Of a stretch of DNA of 64,000 nt, positions 46,197 through 58,049 are shown piece after piece. The stretch is from Paulownia fortunei (lineage: Eukaryota > Streptophyta > Magnoliopsida > Lamiales > Paulowniaceae). Position 1 is the stretch's first letter, and each line of letters opens with the position of its first letter. The notes under the pieces were generated by a model that was not told where the DNA came from, did no database searches, and saw nothing but the letters and a program-made list of their open reading frames with translations. A program made the translations under genes and the position numbers. The stretch is taken from assembly GCA_019321725.1 (NCBI GenBank), contig CM033108.1, forward strand, positions 11,054,060 through 11,118,059. The letters are read 5' to 3'.

Positions 46197-47466
46197 ATGC
46201 TTGATCAAGAAGGATGTCTCATTACAAAGGCATCGACGTAGCGGCACTAGTGCATGTATGCGAGTGCTTGTTAGAGAACAAGTACACTAAATAGGGCCGC
46301 TGGAGATTTTTAGTTAGAGACATCATCTATTAAAATAACAATCTCCATGTCATGATAGAATATAATTAGTCCTTGAACTTGAGGTACCATAGTAGCCTTG
46401 TGTACTCCTTGTCTCATTTTGATATATCTTCTGATTGCTTGACAATCATAAAGGAGATAGGTTGGATGTTACACTCACGTGCATGGAGGTTAATGAGTGG
46501 CCAACATAGGTGGCCAACATAGAATCTGTCACTTATCTAGAATATATGAATCTCCTATATTTTTATAATTCATGACTCTGATACCTTGTCCAAGACAAGG
46601 TGAATATTGATTCATTATGAGTTACTAGAACTTGAAGTAGAATCATAGTTATTGGGTTACTTAGGCTTTCAACTTATAATCTATACCCTGTACTGAATTG
46701 GGAGATTAGATGATAGAAAGACCTTTTGTGTATGGTACTCGTAACTGAAATATGTACGCTCGCTATTTCACCTAAGACTAGGAGCCATGATACACTAGCT
46801 AGGTGTTTCCAATGATTTGTGAGGTTTTTGGAATTAATGAGTTAATTCCAAGCAGATTAATTAATTGTTATTCATAAGTTTCAAATATTGCAAGCCTAAT
46901 GCTAGCTTAGTTGTGAACCGAAAGGGTCACACATAAATTAGAATGGAACATTTCTAATCTAGGAATTAATCTACGTAGTTGGATTCAATTACCTAATGGA
47001 GATTAATTAATTAGTGGCTTAACTAATTCAATGGGTTGAATTAATCATTTAATTAAATAATGAGATCGTATATTTAGACCTAATGAGATTAGAAAACCCA
47101 ATTGGAGTGAAATAATTAATTTATTGGATCAATTAGTTGAATTTGCATAAATTTAACTAATTGAATTGATTAATGGACTTTGTAAAATCCAAGCTCATAA
47201 TCAAAGTGGCTCATTATTAGAGGCCCACTTGAACTATTGGAAGAGGAAATATGAGTAAGATGATTTTCTTATTTATTAAATATCTTATGAAAGTATGGAA
47301 ATATATTAGATATTTATCTTGTTGTATTGGAAGAGTCAAAGACAACCAAGATGAGAGAGCAAGGGCCGATTTTGTGGCTTATGGACGCCTGTAAATTTGG
47401 CCACATCAAAGAAATAGCGAGAATTGATTGAGTTGGTTACTTTGGGAGAGTTTGACTCTACCAATG

Positions 47467-49562
47467 TGTAGGATCTATACGATGTTTATGCAGAAATCAA
47501 GAGGTTTGATCGGATAGATTTCAAAAAATTTGATCCAATCACAATATCATATAGATCTACCCATATCTCACAATACCACACTAGATTATATGAAATTAAG
47601 AAAAGAGGAAGAATACTACCTCAAGATGAACTTCTTGATTAAACATGATAATGATGATGATGATCCTTAGCTTTCCTCAAAGTTGGATTCTCCTTGTAGG
47701 ATCTCAAGATGAACTTCTTGATTGAAGATGATGATGATGATCCTTAGCTTTCCTCAAGTTTGGATTCTCCAATATCATCTTCAAGTGAGAACTCCAAGTC
47801 AACAAATCCAAAAAAAAAAAAAAAAAAAGCTCTATGAGATGTTCACACACACCTCAAGATTGAAAAACTCTAAGAAAGTTGCTAGGATTCTCTTAGATAA
47901 GAGATATATTATTGTACGGTTGTGAGCTTGAGAGGAGAGGGAGAGAATTATTATTGTTCCCCACTTATCACACTAACTCACACACTTTACAATTGTATAT
48001 CTATATAATAATACACATTTGATTATTGTATCTCTATAGTGTGAATTTCCTTCTTTGTCCATAGGCATCAAAAGACATTTATCTCCTTGACCATGGGCCT
48101 CCAAATAAATCAATGTGCTAATTATTTAGGCCTTAATTTGATTCAATCTAATTAAACAAGACTTAGCCCAACATAATTAGAGATTGATTAAATGGATCTT
48201 AGTACAACTATTGGACTATTGGCTCATGGACCCGATTAAGTAACTCTTAATTAATTGGTCCACAATCAACTCTTTAATTATAGAAATTCTTTGGCCCAAT
48301 AATTAATAATCTCTTATTAATCAAATTTTGATCAATTTAACTCTTAAATTGATTAGTTCAATTTGTCTAATAAATTATTCTAGCTAATTATTGATTTATC
48401 TAATTCACCAATAAAACTTTCTTCAACCATGTCACATGTTATCTTTTGTGTCACAACCGAGGTTTTGTGTACCACCCCTATGGTCCACCAATTAATTAGA
48501 TATGGGCACACAACTCCTTACGATTTAATTAATGAATAATTAAATTATTATTCCGATTAATTGAACTACTTTCCAATTAACCACTTATCGAATTAATCTC
48601 CATTAATCATTGAGTACCTAATCTCCAAAGGACAGTCATTCTAGCCATATGAACTTCGGAGCCCAATCATTAGGTGAATTAATATATGTGAACCATTTCC
48701 GCTCTATGAGTGTCATACAAATACGGTTCTTCTGTTTATTATCTCCCAGTCTCGACCTAGGATTAAGATATTAATCGGCACCCCAATAGTTATGACAACT
48801 AAGAATCTATTCTTATTGTTGAGCTCTCTATGATTGTTACCTTTTGGAAACTCCTTTCCAAATAAGTCACATCACCTTGTACAAGGATTTTCTGGAATCG
48901 AGCAACATAAAACTCATAGGAGATCAACTCACTCTACGATGTGAGCAAATTGATCCTTTCTTGGAACTCACATGTCTTCTAGCATAAGTCGAATGAAACC
49001 CATGTACATCCACTTAGGATCACTAGGAGTTGAGATATAGACGAAAGCTCAAGCACCCATGAACAACACAACTATGGAACCTCAAGTCAAAGGACTAAAA
49101 ATATGCATTATTGTAAGTGTAGAGAAATTCCATTGCCAATGTTCCACTATGGTTATCTTATGGTTTCTCTAGTCGAAGAACTCTAAAGAGCACCCTTGAT
49201 GTATACCAATGTCAATATACTATTTACCTATGAAACGAGGTAAATTCCAACTCCTTGGTGTATACCTCATCAACGCAATTCTATCTGAATCTATGATGTC
49301 CTCATTCTCATAGATTCTATGACATGGAGTATTTTGAGACTGCAACCGTAGAGACTTGTTTCATGATCATCACCAAAAAGTATACTGATCAAGTCCCATA
49401 GTCTAATGTGATCGCGAGGACTTCATCCAAATGCATTCGTAAAGGAAATTATGCATAAGATGAAAATGGCCATGTAAAAAAATATTGACTAAATAAAGAT
49501 TATATTACATTAGAGTAGTTTTACAGTGCAATTACAATTAGCTGCGGGGCACTACTCCAACA
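47467..49562 (-). mobile_element. Solo LTR H (copia-like), minus orientation
   Basis: Minus-strand start TGTTGGAGTAGTGCCCCGCA (at 49562) and end ATCCTACA (at 47467) form TG/CA termini. CAATG flanks it at 47462-47466 and 49563-49567. The 2096 bp contain no PBS, PPT or coding sequence. A 19-A run lies at about 47810-47828. Confidence 0.9.
47620..47785 (+). repeat. 83-bp tandem duplication inside LTR H
   Basis: CTCAAGATGAACTTCTTGATT starts at 47620 and again at 47703. Both copies contain a GAT trinucleotide run followed by CCTTAGCTTTCCTCAA and TTGGATTCTCC. The copies differ mainly in the number of GAT units. Confidence 0.88.
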
Positions 49563-50175
49563 CAATGAACTAATTTCAACACATCGAAAATGTGAGAGAG
49601 GGAATGAAAATTAGGGTTAATTTTTAGCGACCCCATATAACATCAAGTGGCTGAAAATTTGAGGTTCTCTTCATTGAATTTTTTACCACCACAAAAAAGA
49701 GTAGAGAAAAACTGTTCTTCTCTACACACTCTTCTTTTCTTTCCCAAAAACTTCTTCCAATATAATCAAAGTTTCTTCTTTGATTATTAAAGTATTGAAT
49801 TCTTAATTCCAAAAGTTTGATTAAGGATTAATATTCACAAAAGCACTTCATACAAGATTAGTAAAGGAATTAAAATTACTAGAAGGGTTTTTATTCCATG
49901 TTCTTGTCCAAACTTGTGGACTTGCTTTAGTAGGGAGATAATTGGATTTCTTGTGAACTATTTCGTTAAGTGGTCCATAGCAATAGATTGCTACACACTC
50001 TATTGCACTGGATTACACAAAAGGTAAAATTAGAAAACCCACTTGTTACATTCGTGCAGAAACTTACTTAAACATACGATCGTTAAAATTGCTATCAAAC
50101 TCGCGATAATACAATAATTGTTATTTCATATTAAATTTTTAAATTCTGTTGCGCATACCCTACAGTTAAAGCACA

Positions 50176-51898
50176 CCAAACATGTAAGTTTGTTTTTGAA
50201 TTTATGTTTAGGATTTACTTGTTAAATTCTATGTTCAATTACAATTTTATGACTAAGACTATTTTATTGATTTAAAATTTAATAGTTATTTCTTTGCTTT
50301 TGCCATGTCTCGTATATATTTTTCCTTTTGTGTTGATTATAGATTTCAAGCTTTCTGGTGGCTCATGAGTTATAATGATCTCCAATGGACTCATAATTTT
50401 TGTTGCACATTCTTATCAATAGGGAGTTTTCTTTCCCCCTTTTGTTCTTTCTTGTTTCAATATTGAGGACAATCTTTCATTTAAGTTTGGGGATAGGAAG
50501 TTTAGTCTAATAATTTTTACTTTTTGATTTCTGTGAAGTGTTTTATAAAAGCCCAAGAGTATGCATGTTCTTTTTCTCAAACTTGACTAGGTTCATAATT
50601 AAGATTGTTTAATTTAACTTGATGATTGATAGCCAATGATGAATTTTGATTGATGTTGTATATGGTCTTATGAGAAGGAAGATTGCTAGTTTTGTCACAT
50701 GATGATTCTTGTGTTGGGTCAGTCTTTGTCATGAATGATGAGTTTTCATTGAGCATATTCTATCAAAATCTTATGAATTATGTGTGTGTGTGTGTGTGTC
50801 TATTTCTTTTTTAAACAAAAAAAATACCTTATTGAGGGTGGGGATTATAGCAAAGTTCCCCAACCTATAGCTATCACTTGAAATCAGTATTACAAGATGT
50901 GTTACAAAAGAGAGCAAAGGTAAAAAATAATGAACACTACTCATTGTTGAAAGATTGTGCATTGTATGTTGCTTAGTGAAACATTATGAATCCAATGACA
51001 TATTATGATCAACATAAGGCTTTCTAGAACTTGTTTAATTATCCTTTGAGGTGAAATCCTAGACAATTAGTAAATTTGGAAGTAATTTAGGCCATCTTTA
51101 ACTCATTGTTCCTTTCAAGCTTACGATGATAACATCATTGTCACTAGGCCTTTTACTAAGAATTACATATGTAAGGCAATGGATGACCACTATTAGACTT
51201 CATTTCTCTTAGCTCATTATACCTACCCATGTTAGCTCAAAAAACTATTTATTATTTGCACGAGAGCCTAATATATGACATACTGTGCATGGTGTTTAGA
51301 AGGGGATCATGTGAAAATATTTTTGGGCATGAACACGCATGCAACTGGGTGCAAGAGCATAAAAGATGTTAAATGAAGTCATCACAACCCACTAAGATAA
51401 AAGAATGTACGTTTGGGGTTGTGAGAGTAAAACAAGAAGAAATGAAACTTTAGGATTCATGAAAAAAAATAAGAACAATTAAAAGAAAAATATTGAAAAA
51501 AAGGAGAAAAGAAAAATGTGAATCTCAAAAGAAAATGAAAACAAAAGAAGAAGAGTTTTAAAGAAGTTGAGTGTAATTTCACGTGCAAAATATTTTGCTC
51601 TCTTACCTTATGTTTATCCTTACCCCTTCTTTGTTAGCTAAACAAGTAGGATACATGAAATATGAAATTGGTTATGCACACACACTTTCGGATTTTGTGA
51701 TAGGATTGATTTGGTATGAGTTTTGTAATGTTATTTGGTTAGCCTTTCAATCCATTTATAGACTTGTATGCAATATGTAATCATTGAGGCATTTCTTTGA
51801 TAATCAAGATGAGTTATTCAAGATCAAATTATGAGCTTATGAATTGTTTAATCTCTAATTTTGCTCGATGATGATTGAAATATAAGTTTGGGGGTAGT
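50176..51898 (+). mobile_element. 3' non-coding region of Athila-like element J
   Basis: Contains ATTGAGGACAATC followed by AAGTTTGGGGATAGGAAG at about 50464-50505, and ends in the polypurine tract AAGTTTGGGGGTAGT (51884-51898). Both are typical of the long non-coding stretch between pol and the 3' LTR in Athila-like gypsy elements. No coding potential is recognised. It includes the (TG)n microsatellite. The left border with LTR G is not sharp. Confidence 0.72.
50779..50799 (+). repeat. (TG)n microsatellite
   Basis: About ten uninterrupted TG units after GAATTATG, within the non-coding part of element J. Confidence 0.95.
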
Positions 51899-53198
51899 TG
51901 ATAATCTCACAATTTGATGCGACTTTGATACCCTTAATACCATGATTTTGTAGTGTTTTCCTATGTATTTTAGTGGTAATTATACTTAGCTTCAATAAAT
52001 TTTGAGAAGGAGCAACTTTGGAGGAAACGGGTGAAAAAAAGGAAAAATGCTAGAAAAATGGATAGAAGAAGTTAAGTCGCAACCCCACATTATCATGATG
52101 CAGTGCAAAAAATATGAAAATTCACTGTGATGCCATCTTAAAGAGCCTCGACACCATCCAGGCAGAAAATAGCAGGAAGTTTCAAAAATTTTTAGGCTAC
52201 GGCATGATATTTTAGCGCCCCAGCACCACGAGCCCATTACATACATGAAAACTCGCATGGGGCCCATTACATACATGAAAACTCGCACTGCAATTCTTGT
52301 AGAGACATGGTGCCATATTAAGTGAAGAAAATAAAGTTTTTGAGCTACATCACCATATTTCAGTGCCGCAACGCTAGCATGAGAGGCATTCTACTATGTT
52401 TGGTACTGTAGCACCATTTTCTCATGTCGCGATGCTACATCGCATAACAGAATGTATTCCTTTCCTTGAGGATGTGACAAGTAGCGTGAGATCTCATTTT
52501 TTAGCATAATATCTAACTATTCTCACATGATTTTACATATTTTTCTACACATACTCCATACACATTTCCACATACCCATTCAAGAAAGCTAAAATGGACA
52601 TCAAGAGGAGGAGGAATCTACCATGAGATTGAAGGATTAAATGAAGAGTCGAAGAATTCAAGCTTGGGAACTGAGTTCAAGAGCTTGGGTTGTAATTTTC
52701 TTCTTTTTCTTCTTATTGTTTAACTTGTTGAAATCACGACGACCTGTGTTGTTGTTAAACAAGTGTGCATTGATCATTTTAATATGATCTAAACTTTTTT
52801 TAGTCAAGGCTTTGGAAGCTAAATATATAGTTTTAGGAATTGATTAGTTGATTATAGTTGGGATGTTATTCAAATTGTGATGAGCATGTATTATGTTCTT
52901 ATGTTTCTTGAAGTTTGGCCAACTCTGATTTGATATTTATTGTTGTGATTGAGACCAAGAGGTAGTGTTGCAATAAGTGCTCGTATAATACATATCACGG
53001 ACTAGTTTATATAGAGATATACGAATTGGTACATGCAATAGTAATATGCATAACTTGGCTATGTTGAAAGCTAATGAAATTCGTAGAGTTTATTACACCA
53101 TCAATTAGATTAACTGATATAAAGATATAGTTGTGGCCAATTATTGGTAGAATTGGCATATCGAGAGAGAGAATATCGAGTACAATCAAAGTCCCATT
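51899..53198 (+). mobile_element. Athila-like LTR J, 5' part
   Basis: TGATAATCTCACAATTTG begins right after the PPT. The end of this LTR is found at 56499-56904, beyond nested copia E2. It includes a region with repeated short GC-rich words (GCGCCCCAGCACC) at 52080-52450 and a 30-bp tandem duplication at 52232-52287. Confidence 0.75.
52232..52287 (+). repeat. 30-bp tandem duplication in LTR J
   Basis: GCCCATTACATACATGAAAA starts at 52232 and again at 52262; the two 26-bp cores are identical. Confidence 0.92.
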
Positions 53199-55407
53199 TG
53201 TTAAAGTAGTGCTTAGCAAGCCAACTAGTGGCGAGATTTTATACTCTTGTAAAAACAATCTTATTCATGATGTTATTAATAAAAGACATTTTCATTATCT
53301 TTAATTATCTTGTGAATTAGATAAAGTTCTTAGATCATAAATAGCTATGGGATATGGTAGTACATATAATGGTGATCATGGAATAGGCCTCTATGGCTTT
53401 GTTGTTAAACTTGTTCTAAGTTGGGGTTTCATTGAGATAGGACATAGATAAGCCAATAGACTCATACATATGATGCACGTTCTAAAAGGAGGAGACTCCT
53501 ATTAGACTAGCACACATGATACATGCTTGAAAAAGAGGATGTCTCATTCCATAGATATTGGCGTAGGGACACTAGTGCATGTGTGTGGTACTTGTTAGAG
53601 AATAAATACATCAAATGACCCATAGGAAATTCTCAATTAGAAATGATATTTGTCGAATGAGAATTTTTCAATTACAATAGTGCATTAACTAGTCCTTAGA
53701 CTGGAGGTATCATGGTGGCTTTGTGCACGACTCATGCACTTTAATTATTTATTTATTGCGTGAAAATCATAAAGGGATTCTGTTGGGTGTATTTTTTCGT
53801 GTATGGAGGTTAATGAGTAGCTAACAAAGGATCCATCTCCTATGTTTTTATAGTCCTTGATCCGAAAACCTTGGCCAATGTAGGATGCATATTAGACGTG
53901 GGATTTTCTAGTGACTCATCAAAGATCAATGTGACTTGAAATAGAATATAGTTATTAAGTCATAATAAGGTTTTGACTAATAATTCATGCCATAGAATTA
54001 ATTTGTGGATTAGTTGATGGAAGGATCGTATTTGTATGGTACTCGTAATAGAAAAGGTTCATTTGCTATTCACCTAAGATTAGGTAGTTAAGATGCACTC
54101 CTAAGTGCTTCCTTTGACTTGTGAAGTTTTTGTTATTAAGGAGTTAATTTCAAGCAGATTAATTAATTGGATTAATTAATTAGAATATTAATTTATTCAT
54201 AAGTTGTAAATGTTACAAGCCCACTGCTAGTTTAGTCATGAACCTAATGGGTTACACACAAATCGAGATAACCATTTTAATCAATGTGATCCAAGGTGTT
54301 GGATTAAGTTAATTAATGGTAATTGATTAACTTGAACTAGAATTAATTTAAGGAGTTAAATTAATTCATCTAAATAAATAATATGATTATTTATTTGGGC
54401 CTAATAAAGATTAGTGGCTAATGGAAGTGAGTTAATTAATTGATTAAATTAATTAATTAGCTAGGCCTAAATTAATTTAAGGATTTAAATTAATTTAACC
54501 AATTAAAATAATGGGATCTTTTTAATTGGGCATAATTTGATTAGGTGGCCTTTTAGGGAATGAGTTAGCTAATTGATTTGATCAATTAATTAAATTGGGC
54601 TTTATTAGTTGATAAGATCTATTAATTGATCTTTAATAATTAATTAGAGTCCAAGCCCATAGGGTTAGAGGCTTATTCGGAGTTTTAATTATAATAATTG
54701 AACATTCCTCATAAAAAATCAAAAAGTCTTTATCTTGGAGAAGAAGAAAGAAGTAAGAGATAGGGAAGGAAAAGATTTCCTAATTGGTTTAGAAAAGGGA
54801 TAAAGATAAGGAAGGAAATAGTTGGAGACCTAATGGGATTATGATAAAACCATCATGTGTATATAAATACACAAGGGGGCTAAAAGCTCCAGAAAAGTAA
54901 CTCCCATTCCTTCTCTTGTGATTTCTTTTATTTTCTTCTACAAGAAAAGTCTTTTATCAAAAGGTTCCGTCTTTTTTGATTAAATTTTAGTTTTCTAATT
55001 ACTTGTTGATTTAATTATGCGCCACTCCCAAATTAGATTAGAAACAAGGAGTGTGCTTTCACTAGCAAAGGCTTACTTGTGGATTTACAAGAAGTGTGGA
55101 TATCTTTAGAGAGGCTACGCTTGGAGCTCTTTGGTGAATCTTTTTGGGAGATCCAATGAAGGTGGTCATGAGGAGCTTGAGGAATTTGAATTCCTTCACA
55201 CCCTATAATAATCAGATTGCTTAAAAGGTATATTTTGCGAAACTTAGTTGTCTAATTTATTTAAGCAAACAATCTAAAATGCAAATAAAAAATTGCATCA
55301 AATCCGAGATTAGTTTTTGTACATGTGATATAAATGTTTTTATTTCAATAGTTTAAAACTTTTAAATTTTCACTGTGTATGTTATCCCAAAATTTAAGAA
55401 CTTAAAA
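53199..55407 (+). mobile_element. 5' LTR of copia E2, nested in LTR J
   Basis: Starts TGTTAAAGTAGTGCTTAGCA and is collinear with E1 through TATAAATACACAAGGGGGCT to the PBS (2209 bp). The CA end has decayed to CTTAAAA. Inserted after CCATT (53194-53198). Confidence 0.87.
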
Positions 55408-55408
55408 C

Positions 55409-56498
55409 TGGTATTAGAACCCAGGTTAATGTGCTTTGATTGGGTCCATGAAACATGCCTGATTTTTCATGTGATTAAAATTATGTTTAATTGCATTTTA
55501 TATAGGAATGTAATTCTGGAAATTTTTTGCATGACTTTAAATTATTTTAAATTGTATAACACCAAAATTATTTTTGGAAAGCTCACGTCGGAGCTCACGG
55601 TGTCAACGGTATAGTGGGGCGCCTCGACACCAAGCTGGGTAAACTGCACGGCGCCTAGTGGCGCCAATCGAGGCAGTTTGCTAGGTAGCAACTTGTCTGC
55701 AACCCGTTTTGTGTCATATGCAAAAAATGTAATTTTTGAGTTTTTTAAATTAATTATTAATTATTAAAATTCTAAAAAATAGTTTTTCGTGAAAAATTGT
55801 GAATTAATTCCCAAACTAAAAAAACATCAATTTTAAATGATTGGTAAATTTACATGCTTTAAATTTATATCATGTGATGATGGAATTAGGCATGTATAGA
55901 TTGGAGGGGCCTTTACTGTTTAAATTCTATGTGATGATTTTATTGCTTTTTTATTTTTTAACTAAAATGAGGCCTACAAGTCTTGTCTTTTCTCTATTTT
56001 TGCTTAGAATGTAAAATATTATCTCCCTTTTATGTACTTCCCCTTGGAAAAAATTCCAATGTTTCTTTTTTAGGATAGCAATTGTAATAAGAGTAGTTTT
56101 AGGATGGTGAGGTCTTTTTTTTTTTGTTTTTATGGACAAGAAAATGCGGAGAAAAGCATGAATTGAAGGCTATAAATATATGAGTGAACATTCATTTAAT
56201 AGAGAGGATTTGTTATTGTTTTAGTTATTACCCTTGCAATAAAAATTAATCCAGTTTGGCTCGAGTAGATCGCATAGGATAAAGGCCCATGATCATCCCA
56301 TTATATATGTATGGTAGATATATGCATAGATTTATTTATTATTTTTCTATGATTATGCTTGCAATCTTATGAATAGTGCAACATTAAGTAAACAACTTAA
56401 AAATGATGAGGTCTTGGTAAAAAAAGAACCTTCACTCGGAAATGTTCTAAGTTTAAGATTTTTTATATAAGTTTTGTATCAGCGTAAATGGGCAATAT
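55409..56498 (+). mobile_element. PBS and leader of copia E2
   Basis: PBS TGGTATTAGAACCC at 55409, then leader matching E1 and, at 56390-56490, the B leader (ATGATGAGGTCTTGG). A GC-rich patch lies at 55585-55700. It stops near 56498, where LTR J resumes; gag is absent. Confidence 0.8.
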
Positions 56499-56904
56499 TG
56501 GAGTGCCAAATAATTATGAATTCGAATTCGAATTTCAATATCTCTTAGCACTCGAGAAAGGGAGTTGATTACTTTAGGAATTCTTGACTTATAAATTGTT
56601 GCCTTGAAATTAATAAATTAGATTGATGAACATAGGAGAAAACTATGTGAGTCATACATCTAGATTTGATTTCTATTAAGTGTTCGATAAACTGTCCAAG
56701 TAAACTTTTCTAGTATAATTATAGGATTCTTTAATTTTGCTAATTACAAAACTTTTTTAATTCATCTGAATAAAGTTGGGATTAATTTAATTATAATACT
56801 TTGTATTAATTAGATTTCAATCCCCGTGGATACAACAACCCTTATCATCACTCTAGATTAAAACTTGACACCGTACACTTATAGTAGAAATTTTAATGAA
56901 TACG
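56499..56904 (+). mobile_element. Athila-like LTR J, 3' part
   Basis: Contains CCCCGTGGATACAACAACCC and AAACTTGACACCGTACACTT, the U5 pattern of Asp-tRNA-primed gypsy elements, followed by the PBS at 56909. It matches 62105-62500 in reverse complement. Confidence 0.8.
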
Positions 56905-56908
56905 TTTT

Positions 56909-56928
56909 TGGCGCCGTTGTCAGGGATT
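56909..56928 (+). other. Primer-binding site, Asp tRNA (element J)
   Basis: TGGCGCCGTTGTCAGGGATT, nearly identical to the Athila/Tat PBS. The best preserved PBS of this class in the window. Confidence 0.9.
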
Positions 56929-57049
56929 GATTTTTCTTATTTATGCTAATACTGTTAGCAAGCAATCTTAGTTTTAATTTAGATTTTTTTTTCTTTTACT
57001 TGAATTTTTTTTCATTTTTTTGGTTATTTTTCTAGTCGAAGTATAGGAG

Positions 57050-57970
57050 ATGGATAACAATAGCTACCAATAGCCAATGGCGAGATATATGAGTAAGAAG
57101 ATAGTTGAGACTATGGAACTAGATCACTTAGCAGCTCTTACTACTTAGAGTTCAACACTGTCCCATCAGTTTGTAGCTTTGACTATGCATGGAGCACCTC
57201 AATGTATGGAAGCTACTGTAATTATGAGCATGTAATATAATGGATGAGCGGTAGGTCAGGAACAAGTGAACTATATGAACAACTGGAATTACACCTACCC
57301 AGAAACATTATTATCCATGACTTCATAATCATGAGAATATATCTTACGTGAACTCTTTGAATATCTTCCAACCACCTCCAAGTTCCAAAGCCCACACTGA
57401 GCTTTACCAATCAAGTACCAGAGAAGAAATCCTCTTTAGAAAATGTGCTTAGCACTTTCATCATGGAAATAAGGGCCAGATTCAACAAATATTAATCCAG
57501 GCTTAACAGATTTGGGGCTAAAATTAAATAGTTAGCATCTATTGTGGGAGCATAGATGATTAGTGTGGAAACACAAATGAAGTCGCTTGAAGTTTAAATT
57601 GGTTAACTAACCACAACAACCAATGCCCAGCAACAAGGAGGACAAAATTCCAAGTTACACCGAAGTCAATTCACATGAGCATTGTGAGGAGATTATTCCT
57701 AGAAGTGGGACAGTGACTAATGATCTTCAGTTAAAGGAAGCCCAATCTACTTTTCCTTGATCATAACAGTCTATACAAGGTCACCTGGTGAAGTGTTGTC
57801 AAAGCATATTCCCTATCCTAAATTGAAGAAGTCCCTAGACTATATAAATGATGCTTTCATGTGTAAAGACCCCAAAGCTCCAAATGCACATCGATCAACT
57901 GATGTACACATGATTTTGTTGGAAAGGCCATTCAAGTACTTGTTTGAGTATATAAGTCGTTTGAAGCTTT
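57050..57970 (+). pseudogene. Athila-like gag of element J, degenerate
   Basis: ATG at 57050 follows a 120-bp leader. The clearest part, around 57430-57640, reads KPSLENVLSTFIME, TRARFNKYESRLNRFGAKIK and TQMKSLEVQIGQLTTTTNAQ in shifting frames. This matches the Athila Gag segment KPSLEDMLxxFM, TRFNxxEARL, LExQIGQLAxxL. Near 57690, IIPRSGTVTNDLQ recalls the ITLRSG motif at the Gag-protease border. At 57757-57972 comes VLSKHIPYPKLKKSLDYIND, like the FPxRLKKxK segment before protease. Many stops. No protease, RT, RNase H or integrase follows. Confidence 0.7.
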
Positions 57971-58049
57971 GAAGGAAGAAAGTTGTGAATGAAGGAGGCC
58001 GATAAGTATCCAAGTAAAATACGTACAACATCCCTATTAGAGCCATAAC

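Larger units (their letters stand above)
43584..50175 (+). mobile_element. Copia LTR G, interrupted by solo LTRs C2 and H
   Basis: Starts TGTTAGAGTAATGTCTGGCG. Pieces 43584-43884, 46202-47466 and 49568-50175 are collinear with LTRs B and E (for example GCATGGAGGTTAATGAGTGG at 46481, then the ATTAATTAATT-rich middle, then CGATCGTTAAAATTGC at 50079). They sum to about 2.2 kb, the family length. The right end is decayed (CCCTACAGTTAAAGC) and no PBS is recognisable, so the exact end is uncertain. Confidence 0.8.

Noticed and set aside
49624..49812. Lys/Glu-rich minus-strand ORF
   Set aside because: It falls in the U5-side part of LTR G, which is non-coding in relatives B and E.
50771..50962. ORF ending in a TH repeat
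   Set aside because: It is produced by reading through the TG microsatellite on the minus strand.
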